Shown piece by piece: positions 15,030-26,397 of a stretch of DNA of 31,628 nucleotides. How positions within the stretch are numbered: position 1 is the first letter of the stretch; every line of letters begins with the position of its first letter. The stretch is from Schoenoplectus triqueter (lineage: Eukaryota > Streptophyta > Magnoliopsida > Poales > Cyperaceae), in the NCBI GenBank assembly GCA_964058805.1, contig CAXKVV010000064.1, positions 1-31,628 of the forward strand, given 5' to 3'. Both the position numbers and the translations under genes were made by a program. The notes beneath the pieces are model-generated. The model saw nothing but the letters and a program-made list of their open reading frames with translations, was not told the DNA's origin and did not search any database.

Positions 15030-17176
15030 AAATGTACAGAGAAATTTTCAATGATGTATTCTATGGGATTAAATTATAATCACTGCGTGCTTGAGCCGTA
15101 AGGATACGAATTACGCACAAATATGAATACAAATGCATTAAATATCATACTTCTTCCGTAGGTTATTCATGTTTTCTAGTATTTATATCACATTTCAACA
15201 CATTAAATCACCAAAATAAACAGTGCTCTTTTAAATGATGTCTCCTATTCGTTTATATCATAATTATTACATTCTCGAACCTCTGTGAAATAAATAAATT
15301 CTAAAAGAATAACACAAATATACTAAAAACAATATCTTAGTTTATTTGAGTTTTCCACCATTTGTAGTCTCATTTCGACTCAACAAATCCCCAAAATACA
15401 CAAAGTTATTTTAAATGATGTATTCTATGGGTTTATATGATAATCTATGCGTGCTCGAGCCCTTAGGACAAGAATTACGCACAAACATGAGTTAACGCGC
15501 TAAAAACTGCATTTCTTATGTTAGTTTATTCGTGTTTTCTATCATTTGCGGTCTCAATTCATTACATTAAATTGCCAAAATGCCCAAATTTATTTTAAAT
15601 AGTGTCTCCTATTCGTTTATTTTATAATCATTGCATTCCCAAACTATTATGATACAAATAACATTGAAAGATTATCACAAATGTATAAAAATAATATTTC
15701 AGTTTATTCGAGTGTCCTATCATTTATAACCACATTTCAACTCATAAAATCACCAAAATACACACAATTATTTGAAATTATGCATTCAATGGGTTTATAT
15801 GATAATCATTGCATTCTCGAGCTATTAGGACATGAATTACGCGCAAGTATGATTATTAACGCACTAAAAACTGTATTTCTTCTGTTTGTTTATTCGAGTT
15901 TTATGTCATTTATGGTCTCATTCCATCATATTAAATCACCAAAATGCACAAAAATGTATTACATGATGTTTTCTATTCGTTCATATGATTTATATTGCGT
16001 TCTCGAACCTTTATGACTCGAATGACGTTGAAAGATTAACACAAATGTATAAAAACAATATTTCAGATTATTCAAGTTTTCTATATTTATAGTCACATTT
16101 CAACTCATAAAATCATCAAAATATACTAAGTTATTTTAAATGATGTATTCTATCGGTTTATATCATAAAATTTGCGTGCTCGAGCCGTTGGACATGGATC
16201 ATGAAAACAAACGCACTAAAAACTGTACTTATTATATTAGTTTATTCAAGTTTTCAATCATTTGCGGCTTTATTATATCACATTAAATCACCAAAATGCA
16301 CAAAAGTTATTTTAAATGAAGTCTCCTATTCGTTTATATCATAATCATGCATTCTCGAACTTTTATGACACAAATGACGTTGAATGATTACAACAAAAGT
16401 GTAAAAATAATATTTCAGTTTATTTGAGTTTTCTATTATTTCGGATACATTTCAACTGATAAAATCATGAAAATATACAAAGATATTTTGAATGATGATG
16501 TTTTCCATTGGTTTATATTGTAATCATTCCCGACTCGAGCTGTTAGGACGCGAATTATGCACAAATATGAATACAAATGTACTAAAAACCGTGCTTCTTC
16601 TATTAGTTTACTCATGTTTTCTATCAATTGTGGGATCATTTCGTCACATTAAATCACCAAAATGTGAAATATTATTTTAAATGATGTTTCCTAGTCGTTT
16701 ATATTATGATCATTGCATTCTAGGACCTTTATGACACTAATCACGATGAAACATAAACACACACATATACAAAATAGTATTTCAGTTTATTCGAGTTTTC
16801 CTTCATTTGTAGGCTCATTTCAACCTATAAAATCACCAGAATATACAATGTCATTTTAAATGATATATTCTATGGGTTTATATGATAATCTTTGCGTGTT
16901 TGAGCCGTCAGGACATGAATTACGCGCAAACATGAATACATACGCACTAAAAACTATATTACTACGAAGTTCGTTCATGTTTTCTATCATTTGTGGCCTA
17001 AATTCATCACATTAAAACACCAAAATGCACAAATTTCTTTTAAATAACGTCTCATATTTATTTTTATTACGATCATTGCATTCTCGAACTTTTATTGCAC
17101 AAATGTATAAAAATGTCTTTCAGTTTGTTCTAGTTCTGTACTCTTTGTAGTCTAATTTCAACTCATAAAATCACAA
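15030..17176. repeat. HOR copy 8
   Basis: It has T at 16615 (unit position 1586), exactly two HOR units (4294 bp) from the same variant in copy 6. Confidence 0.95.
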
Positions 17177-19323
17177 AAATGTACAGAGAAATTTTCAATG
17201 ATGTATTCTATGGGATTAAATTATAATCACTGCGTGCTTGAGCCGTAAGGATACGAATTACGCACAAATATGAATACAAATGCATTAAATATCATACTTC
17301 TTCCGTAGGTTATTCATGTTTTCTAGTATTTATATCACATTTCAACACATTAAATCACCAAAATAAACAGTGCTCTTTTAAATGATGTCTCCTATTCGTT
17401 TATATCATAATTATTACATTCTCGAACCTCTGTGAAATAAATAAATTCTAAAAGAATAACACAAATATACTAAAAACAATATCTTAGTTTATTTGAGTTT
17501 TCCACCATTTGTAGTCTCATTTCGACTCAACAAATCCCCAAAATACACAAAGTTATTTTAGATGATGTATTCTATGGGTTTATATGATAATCTATGCGTG
17601 CTCGAGCCCTTAGGACAAGAATTACGCACAAACATGAGTTAACGCGCTAAAAACTGCATTTCTTATGTTAGTTTATTCGTGTTTTCTATCATTTGCGGTC
17701 TCAATTCATTACATTAAATTGCCAAAATGCCCAAATTTATTTTAAATAGTGTCTCCTATTCGTTTATTTTATAATCATTGCATTCCCAAACTATTATGAT
17801 ACAAATAACATTGAAAGATTATCACAAATGTATAAAAATAATATTTCAGTTTATTCGAGTGTCCTATCATTTATAACCACATTTCAACTCATAAAATCAC
17901 CAAAATACACACAATTATTTGAAATTATGCATTCAATGGGTTTATATGATAATCATTGCATTCTCGAGCTATTAGGACATGAATTACGCGCAAGTATGAT
18001 TATTAACGCACTAAAAACTGTATTTCTTCTGTTTGTTTATTCGAGTTTTATGTCATTTATGGTCTCATTCCATCATATTAAATCACCAAAATGCACAAAA
18101 ATGTATTACATGATGTTTTCTATTCGTTCATATGATTTATATTGCGTTCTCGAACCTTTATGACTCGAATGACGTTGAAAGATTAACACAAATGTATAAA
18201 AACAATATTTCAGATTATTCAAGTTTTCTATATTTATAGTCACATTTCAACTCATAAAATCATCAAAATATACTAAGTTATTTTAAATGATGTATTCTAT
18301 CGGTTTATATCATAAAATTTGCGTGCTCGAGCCGTTGGACATGGATCATGAAAACAAACGCACTAAAAACTGTACTTATTATATTAGTTTATTCAAGTTT
18401 TCAATCATTTGCGGCTTTATTATATCACATTAAATCACCAAAATGCACAAAAGTTATTTTAAATGAAGTCTCCTATTCGTTTATATCATAATCATGCATT
18501 CTCGAACTTTTATGACACAAATGACGTTGAATGATTACAACAAAAGTGTAAAAATAATATTTCAGTTTATTTGAGTTTTCTATTATTTCGGATACATTTC
18601 AACTGATAAAATCATGAAAATATACAAAGATATTTTGAATGATGATGTTTTCCATTGGTTTATATTGTAATCATTCCCGACTCGAGCTGTTAGGACGCGA
18701 ATTATGCACAAATATGAATACAAATGTACTAAAAACCGTGCTTCTTCTATTAGTTTACTCAAGTTTTCTATCAATTGTGGGATCATTTCGTCACATTAAA
18801 TCACCAAAATGTGAAATATTATTTTAAATGATGTTTCCTAGTCGTTTATATTATGATCATTGCATTCTAGGACCTTTATGACACTAATCACGATGAAACA
18901 TAAACACACACATATACAAAATAGTATTTCAGTTTATTCGAGTTTTCCTTCATTTGTAGGCTCATTTCAACCTATAAAATCACCAGAATATACAATGTCA
19001 TTTTAAATGATATATTCTATGGGTTTATATGATAATCTTTGCGTGTTTGAGCCGTCAGGACATGAATTACGCGCAAACATGAATACATACGCACTAAAAA
19101 CTATATTACTACGAAGTTCGTTCATGTTTTCTATCATTTGTGGCCTAAATTCATCACATTAAAACACCAAAATGCACAAATTTCTTTTAAATAACGTCTC
19201 ATATTTATTTTTATTACGATCATTGCATTCTCGAACTTTTATTGCACAAATGTATAAAAATGTCTTTCAGTTTGTTCTAGTTCTGTACTCTTTGTAGTCT
19301 AATTTCAACTCATAAAATCACAA
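17177..19323. repeat. HOR copy 9
   Basis: It has G at 17561 (unit position 385), exactly four HOR units (8588 bp) from the same variant in copy 5, and A at unit position 1586. Confidence 0.95.
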
Positions 19324-21470
19324 AAATGTACAGAGAAATTTTCAATGATGTATTCTATGGGATTAAATTATAATCACTGCGTGCTTGAGCCGTAAGGATA
19401 CGAATTACGCACAAATATGAATACAAATGCATTAAATATCATACTTCTTCCGTAGGTTATTCATGTTTTCTAGTATTTATATCACATTTCAACACATTAA
19501 ATCACCAAAATAAACAGTGCTCTTTTAAATGATGTCTCCTATTCGTTTATATCATAATTATTACATTCTCGAACCTCTGTGAAATAAATAAATTCTAAAA
19601 GAATAACACAAATATACTAAAAACAATATCTTAGTTTATTTGAGTTTTCCACCATTTGTAGTCTCATTTCGACTCAACAAATCCCCAAAATACACAAAGT
19701 TATTTTAAATGATGTATTCTATGGGTTTATATGATAATCTATGCGTGCTCGAGCCCTTAGGACAAGAATTACGCACAAACATGAGTTAACGCGCTAAAAA
19801 CTGCATTTCTTATGTTAGTTTATTCGTGTTTTCTATCATTTGCGGTCTCAATTCATTACATTAAATTGCCAAAATGCCCAAATTTATTTTAAATAGTGTC
19901 TCCTATTCGTTTATTTTATAATCATTGCATTCCCAAACTATTATGATACAAATAACATTGAAAGATTATCACAAATGTATAAAAATAATATTTCAGTTTA
20001 TTCGAGTGTCCTATCATTTATAACCACATTTCAACTCATAAAATCACCAAAATACACACAATTATTTGAAATTATGCATTCAATGGGTTTATATGATAAT
20101 CATTGCATTCTCGAGCTATTAGGACATGAATTACGCGCAAGTATGATTATTAACGCACTAAAAACTGTATTTCTTCTGTTTGTTTATTCGAGTTTTATGT
20201 CATTTATGGTCTCATTCCATCATATTAAATCACCAAAATGCACAAAAATGTATTACATGATGTTTTCTATTCGTTCATATGATTTATATTGCGTTCTCGA
20301 ACCTTTATGACTCGAATGACGTTGAAAGATTAACACAAATGTATAAAAACAATATTTCAGATTATTCAAGTTTTCTATATTTATAGTCACATTTCAACTC
20401 ATAAAATCATCAAAATATACTAAGTTATTTTAAATGATGTATTCTATCGGTTTATATCATAAAATTTGCGTGCTCGAGCCGTTGGACATGGATCATGAAA
20501 ACAAACGCACTAAAAACTGTACTTATTATATTAGTTTATTCAAGTTTTCAATCATTTGCGGCTTTATTATATCACATTAAATCACCAAAATGCACAAAAG
20601 TTATTTTAAATGAAGTCTCCTATTCGTTTATATCATAATCATGCATTCTCGAACTTTTATGACACAAATGACGTTGAATGATTACAACAAAAGTGTAAAA
20701 ATAATATTTCAGTTTATTTGAGTTTTCTATTATTTCGGATACATTTCAACTGATAAAATCATGAAAATATACAAAGATATTTTGAATGATGATGTTTTCC
20801 ATTGGTTTATATTGTAATCATTCCCGACTCGAGCTGTTAGGACGCGAATTATGCACAAATATGAATACAAATGTACTAAAAACCGTGCTTCTTCTATTAG
20901 TTTACTCATGTTTTCTATCAATTGTGGGATCATTTCGTCACATTAAATCACCAAAATGTGAAATATTATTTTAAATGATGTTTCCTAGTCGTTTATATTA
21001 TGATCATTGCATTCTAGGACCTTTATGACACTAATCACGATGAAACATAAACACACACATATACAAAATAGTATTTCAGTTTATTCGAGTTTTCCTTCAT
21101 TTGTAGGCTCATTTCAACCTATAAAATCACCAGAATATACAATGTCATTTTAAATGATATATTCTATGGGTTTATATGATAATCTTTGCGTGTTTGAGCC
21201 GTCAGGACATGAATTACGCGCAAACATGAATACATACGCACTAAAAACTATATTACTACGAAGTTCGTTCATGTTTTCTATCATTTGTGGCCTAAATTCA
21301 TCACATTAAAACACCAAAATGCACAAATTTCTTTTAAATAACGTCTCATATTTATTTTTATTACGATCATTGCATTCTCGAACTTTTATTGCACAAATGT
21401 ATAAAAATGTCTTTCAGTTTGTTCTAGTTCTGTACTCTTTGTAGTCTAATTTCAACTCATAAAATCACAA
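19324..21470. repeat. HOR copy 10, last full unit
   Basis: It has T at 20909 (unit position 1586), continuing the every-second-copy pattern of copies 6 and 8. Confidence 0.95.
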
Positions 21471-22890
21471 AAATGTACAGAGAAATTTTCAATGATGTAT
21501 TCTATGGGATTAAATTATAATCACTGCGTGCTTGAGCCGTAAGGATACGAATTACGCACAAATATGAATACAAATGCATTAAATATCATACTTCTTCCGT
21601 AGGTTATTCATGTTTTCTAGTATTTATATCACATTTCAACACATTAAATCACCAAAATAAACAGTGCTCTTTTAAATGATGTCTCCTATTCGTTTATATC
21701 ATAATTATTACATTCTTGAACCTCTGTGAAATAAATAAATTCTAAAAGAATAACACAAATATACTAAAAACAATATCTTAGTTTATTTGAGTTTTCCACC
21801 ATTTGTAGTCTCATTTCGACTCAACAAATCCCCAAAATACACAAAGTTATTTTAAATGATGTATTCTATGGGTTTATATGATAATCTATGCGTGCTCGAG
21901 CCCTTAGGACAAGAATTACGCACAAACATGAGTTAACGCGCTAAAAACTGCATTTCTTATGTTAGTTTATTCGTGTTTTCTATCATTTGCGGTCTCAATT
22001 CATTACATTAAATTGCCAAAATGCCCAAATTTATTTTAAATAGTGTCTCCTATTCGTTTATTTTATAATCATTGCATTCCCAAACTATTATGATACAAAT
22101 AACATTGAAAGATTATCACAAATGTATAAAAATAATATTTCAGTTTATTCGAGTGTCCTATCATTTATAACCACATTTCAACTCATAAAATCACCAAAAT
22201 ACACACAATTATTTGAAATTATGCATTCAATGGGTTTATATGATAATCATTGCATTCTCGAGCTATTAGGACATGAATTACGCGCAAGTATGATTATTAA
22301 CGCACTAAAAACTGTATTTCTTCTGTTTGTTTATTCGAGTTTTATGTCATTTATGGTCTCATTCCATCATATTAAATCACCAAAATGCACAAAAATGTAT
22401 TACATGATGTTTTCTATTCGTTCATATGATTTATATTGCGTTCTCGAACCTTTATGACTCGAATGACGTTGAAAGATTAACACAAATGTATAAAAACAAT
22501 ATTTCAGATTATTCAAGTTTTCTATATTTATAGTCACATTTCAACTCATAAAATCATCAAAATATACTAAGTTATTTTAAATGATGTATTCTATCGGTTT
22601 ATATCATAAAATTTGCGTGCTCGAGCCGTTGGACATGGATCATGAAAACAAACGCACTAAAAACTGTACTTATTATATTAGTTTATTCAAGTTTTCAATC
22701 ATTTGCGGCTTTATTATATCACATTAAATCACCAAAATGCACAAAAGTTATTTTAAATGAAGTCTCCTATTCGTTTATATCATAATCATGCATTCTCGAA
22801 CTTTTATGACACAAATGACGTTGAATGATTACAACAAAAGTGTAAAAATAATATTTCAGTTTATTTGAGTTTTCTATTATTTCGGATACA
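21471..22890. repeat. HOR copy 11, truncated at the array edge
   Basis: It matches the consensus up to unit position 1420, near the end of monomer B3, and then breaks off. It has a private T at 21717 (unit position 247), which turns a tctcgaa motif into tcttgaa. The next bases correspond to about unit position 1716 in monomer B4, so about 292 bp are missing at the junction. Confidence 0.93.
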
Positions 22891-23430
22891 CGCAATGAAA
22901 TATAAACACACACATATACAAAATAGTATTTCAGTTTATTCGAGTTTTCTATCCTTTGTAGGCTCATTTCAACCTATAATTCACCAGAATATACAATGTC
23001 ATTTTAAATGTTATATTCTATGGGTTTATATGATAATCTTTGCGTGTTTGAGTCGTCAGGACATTAATTACGCACAAACATGAATACGAACGCACTAAAA
23101 ACTATATTCCTACGTAGTTCGTTCATGTTTTCTTTCATTTGTGGCCTAAATTCATCTCATTAAAACACTGAAATGCACAAATTTCTTTTAAATGATGTCT
23201 TATATTTATTTTTATTACAATCATTGCATTCTCGAACTTTTATTACACAAATGTATAAAAATGGTTTTTAGTTTGTTCTAGTTTTGTACACTTTGTAGTC
23301 TAATTTCAACTCTTAAAATCACAAAAATGTACAGAGAAATTTTTAATGATGTATTCTATGGGTTTATATTATAATCACTGCGTGCTTGAGCCGTTAGGAT
23401 ACGAATTACGCACAAATATGAATACAAATG
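22891..23430. repeat. Diverged satellite, fossil segment 1: end of B4, A5, deleted B5, start of A6
   Basis: This segment follows the HOR order from unit position about 1716. Monomer boundaries are A5' 22984-23167 (184 bp), B5' 23168-23321 (154 bp) and A6' from 23322. By-eye comparison of about 260 bp around A5 gives about 16 differences, or 6%, against almost none between neighbouring HOR copies. B5' already has the 23-bp deletion and the same 154-bp length as the modern unit, so this segment separated from the array after that deletion. Confidence 0.88.
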
Positions 23431-23450
23431 TTGTATTCTAAATGATGTAT
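23431..23450. repeat. Filler at a rearrangement junction inside the fossil satellite
   Basis: A6' stops after aatacaaatg. About 20 bases follow, made of two short pieces of the common monomer string aaatgatgtattct, and the sequence then resumes at the B2/A3 border (unit position about 1070). This resembles templated filler at a break or template switch. Confidence 0.55.
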
Positions 23451-24552
23451 TCAACTCATAAAATCATCAAAATATACAAAGTTATTTTAAATGATGTATT
23501 CTATGAGTTTATATCTTAAAATTTGCGCCCTCGAGCCGTTGGACTTGGATCATGAAAACAAACGCACTAAAAACTGTACTTATTATATTAGTTTTTTCAA
23601 GTTTTCTGTCATTTGCGTCTTTATCACGTCACATTAAATCACCAAAATGAAGTCTCATATTCGTTTATATCATAATCATGCATTCTCAAACTTTTATGAC
23701 ACAAATGACGTTGAATTATTATAAGAAAAGTGGAAAAATAATATTTCAATTTATTTGAGTTTTCTATTATTTGGGATACATTTCAAGTGATAAAATCATG
23801 AAAATATACAAAGATATTTTGAATGATGTTCGTCATTGGTTTATATTGTAATCATTGCTGACTCGAGCTGCTAGGACACGAATTACGCATAGATATGAAT
23901 ACAAATGTACTAAAAATTGTGCTTCTTCTATTAGTTTACTCATGTTTTCTATCAATTGTGGGCTGATTTCATCATTTATATTATAATCATTGCATTATAT
24001 AACCTTTATGACACTAATTATGATGAAAGATTAGCACAAACATATAAAAATATTATTTAAGTTTATTCAAGTTTTCTATCATTTGTAGTCTCATTTAAAC
24101 TTATAAAATCACCATAATATACAATGTCATTTGAAATGATATATTCTATGGGTTTATATGATAATTTTTGCGTGTTTGAGCCGTTAGGACACAAATTACG
24201 CACAAAGATGAATATGAACGCACTAAAAAGTGTATTCTTACGTAGTTCGTTCATGTTTTCTATGATTTGTGACCTCAATTCATCACATTAAAATACCAAA
24301 ATGCAAAAAAATATTTTAAATGATGTCTCATATTTATTTTTATTACAATCATTGCATTCTCGAACTTTTATGACACAAATAGCGTTGAAAGACTAACACA
24401 AATGTATAAAAATGGTTTTTAGTTTGTTCGAAATTTGTATAATTCGTAGCCACATTTCAGCTCATAAAATTACCAATATATACATAGATATTTTCAATGA
24501 TGTCTTCTATGGGGTTATATTATAATCATTGCGTGCTCGAGCCCTTAGGACA
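23451..24552. repeat. Diverged satellite, fossil segment 2: A3, B3, A4/B4, A5, full-length B5, partial A6
   Basis: The HOR order A3-B3-A4-B4-A5-B5-A6 is preserved. A3' (23467-23641) has the diagnostic 175-bp length. B3' (23642-23798) lacks 20 bp between two aaatg repeats. A4' and B4' are fused by a deletion of about 65 bp near 23972. A5'' is 24112-24295. B5'' (24296-24472) is 177 bp and has not lost the 23 bp missing from modern B5. A6'' is cut off about 80 bp in, near 24552, where non-satellite DNA starts. Divergence from the HOR is about 7-8% over A3 by eye count. Confidence 0.87.
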
Positions 24553-24575
24553 CATCAGATAATTTAAAATCTACT

Positions 24576-24746
24576 TCAGTCCTTTGAAAGGTTTTTACTT
24601 TTTTCTTTTCCTGGAATGAACAACCTATACTGTTCAAACTCTCCTCGTGGTCGTAGTATTTTTGCTCTATTTGGCATTAGATTAAAGTTGGTGATGCTGG
24701 TTAGAGATGTATCTGTGTTTGAAAACCTATTCCCAGGGTGTGGTTT
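24576..24746 (-). other. Possible coding remnant beside the satellite edge (weak)
   Basis: The minus strand is open for 56 codons between stops and ends in TGA at 24576-24578. Its composition is mixed rather than AT-dominated, with several Pro, Arg, Asn and Thr residues, and includes ILRPRGEFEQYRLFIPGK near the C-terminus. The only internal ATG would start a 33-residue peptide at 24677. I recognise no family. It could be the last exon of a broken gene, a transposon fragment or chance. Confidence 0.2.
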
Positions 24747-25182
24747 TCATTTAACGGTAAAATATTTGAGTTCTTGCCTTCTAGGTTAAACGCAATCAAT
24801 CAACTTAAAAAATTATGATGTCTTTGTGTGAGCATTTATTAATCTACAAGCTCTTGACTCTTTTTTTAATCCTGCAGTTAGGGGTATAATGTACTACGAT
24901 GGGCCATAATCTACAAGCTTTCCTTGAAATGACTTCTTAAAAGGTGAAATTATTACTTCACTAAAACATCAGGATGTCCTAGCAAAAATTGTTGGAAAAT
25001 TGAAAACTACAAGACTTCAAAAATGAACAAACTACTACATTACATAGTAGTAATATATTTACTCGTATTCAAATCCAGCTTTGAAATTTAGATTGTTATT
25101 GGTTATCCATCTTATAACGCCTCCTTTTTTCAAAAGAGATTTTGAAAGGCTATCTATCTATAATTCATCCTCTTTTTCATAG

Positions 25183-25360
25183 AAATTTTGAAGGCTGTAG
25201 GCAATGGCATATCAGGCAGAGAAAGTCGAGAGAGATTGATGTCAGCTCAGCTAGAGGCTATAGATGATGTGAAATTCATATATATTGCCACCTATCAAAT
25301 ATATGGCAACTAAAAGAAATCTGGAGATCTCTGTGATGATATTTTAAACTTTATGGTCAG
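25183..25360 (+). pseudogene. Exon-like fragment with an in-frame stop
   Basis: A pyrimidine-rich tract ending in cag-like catag (to 25182) precedes a frame that reads through about 59 codons to a good donor, ag|gtaagg at 25360/25361. The frame starts with two bases of a split codon, then includes AVGNGISGRESRERLMSAQ and, downstream, SGDLCDDILNFM. The only interruption is TAA at 25311-25313. Acidic and basic residues are balanced and unlike the surrounding AT-rich translation. I could not assign a family. The imperfect duplication just upstream (25120-25153) repeats the acceptor-like tract. It is best read as a decayed exon; chance is possible. Confidence 0.3.
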
Positions 25361-25705
25361 GTAAGGGCTTTACTATTTTTACCACTGAAATGTTGCTCAC
25401 TTTCTGAGTTAAGCTTCTTGATTTGTCAAGCAACACGATCTTAAATTAGGTTCCTTTTGTGATTAAACACAACCATCTGTCACTATGTAAAGTACAAAAG
25501 GTTTACTACTTGATACTAGTCAAAGCTATGGAAAATTGTGATCAGGCGAGACAAAATCTATTCAAACAAAAAAATATTCACTCTAGGTCACCCGAGCTTC
25601 TCTTTTATTAGGTAAGTGCTCTTCACTCTTCTTTTTTTTTTGGCGGAGAAATTTGATGTTCTCGAGGACACTTGATTGAATATGGGCATCTCCTCCCCTC
25701 ACATC

Positions 25706-25761
25706 TTTAAGGTACTTGTCAACCACAATTCTTCAATTTTTAAGGTATTTGTCTACCACAA
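25706..25761. repeat. Imperfect tandem duplication, about 33-bp period
   Basis: The motif tttaaggta(c/t)ttgtc(a/t)accacaa occurs at 25706 and again at 25739 with two substitutions. Confidence 0.7.
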
Positions 25762-26305
25762 AATCTAATACTTCAACTTGATTGTTTATTTAGGATGCAA
25801 AAGAAAAAGAAAAGTTTTAGTTTGGTGCATTTCTACCTTAACTCAATTTATTTGAGATTGTTGTATGCTAAGCTGAGTGTCATTGTTATACTCAACATCA
25901 TTGCCAATTCTGATTGTTCCATGCTCGGGATTGCTGATCCCACAAGTCAAGAAACACAAAGTGATGGAACAGGGAGTTTCCAAGCCTTTGGAATTATGGT
26001 CCCAAGGGTTATTTCAATCGTTAGATTAACATCTCATCACCAATCTCAATGAAAATTAATTTTATATTTTATTCCAAAATTTTTATACTACAATACAGCA
26101 TAACTATTCATATTTAATATACTTTGTTTTTTTAATTGAGCTCGTTTATCAGGGTAGTTGTGCGTTCTAAAATGAAAAAAAGAACATTAGCTAATTAAAA
26201 TATATTTTATTGAAAAAACTTCAATTAATAAATAAATAAGTTATTACACTAATTATATGTATTGCCAAAGTATAAAACAGGAGCTGTATAGAGTGTTAAA
26301 ATAAT

Positions 26306-26397
26306 CCGTCCGGGTCAGACTTGATCCGTCCGACCCGTCATGACCCGACTCGTGATCAAACTCGTCAGACTCGTGACCCGTTAAAACCGGCGAGTCT
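26306..26397. repeat. GACCCG/CTCGTGAC-rich patch
   Basis: Short degenerate variants of gacccg, ccgtccg and ctcgtgac recur many times in about 90 bp. The GC content and CpG density are far higher than in the AT-rich surroundings. It looks like a decayed piece of a dispersed plant repeat; no element ends are visible. Confidence 0.45.

Larger units (their letters stand above)
1..22890. repeat. Satellite array: 2147-bp, 12-monomer higher-order repeat, ten full copies plus a truncated eleventh
   Basis: The sequence repeats with an exact 2147-bp period: window position 1 matches 2148, 4295, 6442 and so on to 21471. Identity stops at 22890. Each period contains twelve monomers in strict A-B alternation. 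Copies differ at only a handful of sites, so the array has been recently homogenised or amplified. The DNA is AT-rich, with many short runs of A and T. Monomers of about 177-185 bp are near the length typical of plant centromeric satellites, but nothing in the sequence proves centromere function. The array continues beyond the left edge, so its true size is unknown. Short open frames recur once per unit; I treat them as by-products of the monomer sequence. Confidence 0.97.
24553..26305. other. AT-rich non-satellite DNA next to the array, no intact gene
   Basis: This is a unique-looking region with long T tracts and only short open frames. It has two weakly gene-like pieces, listed separately (24576-24746 minus and 25183-25360 plus). 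An 85-codon ATG frame at 25795-26052 plus has a lysine-rich start and a hydrophobic middle but no motif I recognise, so I do not call it a gene. Two imperfect local duplications occur: about 49 bp apart at 25120-25199, and about 33 bp apart at 25706-25761. The region may be a decayed gene or ordinary intergenic DNA. Confidence 0.6.

Noticed and set aside
652..22457. Recurring open frames of 111, 67 and 62 codons in every HOR unit
   Set aside because: They lie wholly in satellite DNA and recur at exactly 2147 bp. They mirror the monomer repeats, and two of them overlap on opposite strands. No ribosome-binding or gene context, domain or signal supports them as genes.
1..22890. CRISPR array or bacterial repeat
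   Set aside because: Repeats are long, contiguous and without unique spacers, and the plant LINE and MITEs show that the DNA is eukaryotic.
22767..24278. Open frames of 66, 72 and 71 codons in the diverged satellite edge
   Set aside because: They are composed of satellite monomers and cross rearrangement junctions; chance frames.
1..24552. CENP-B box-like motif in the satellite
   Set aside because: I looked for the ttcg, a, cggg spacing of the mammalian motif and saw no match in the monomers. The box is not expected in plants in any case.
25795..26052. 85-codon ATG frame on the plus strand
   Set aside because: There is no recognisable motif, and length and composition are compatible with chance in AT-rich DNA. 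It is mentioned only within the region entry.
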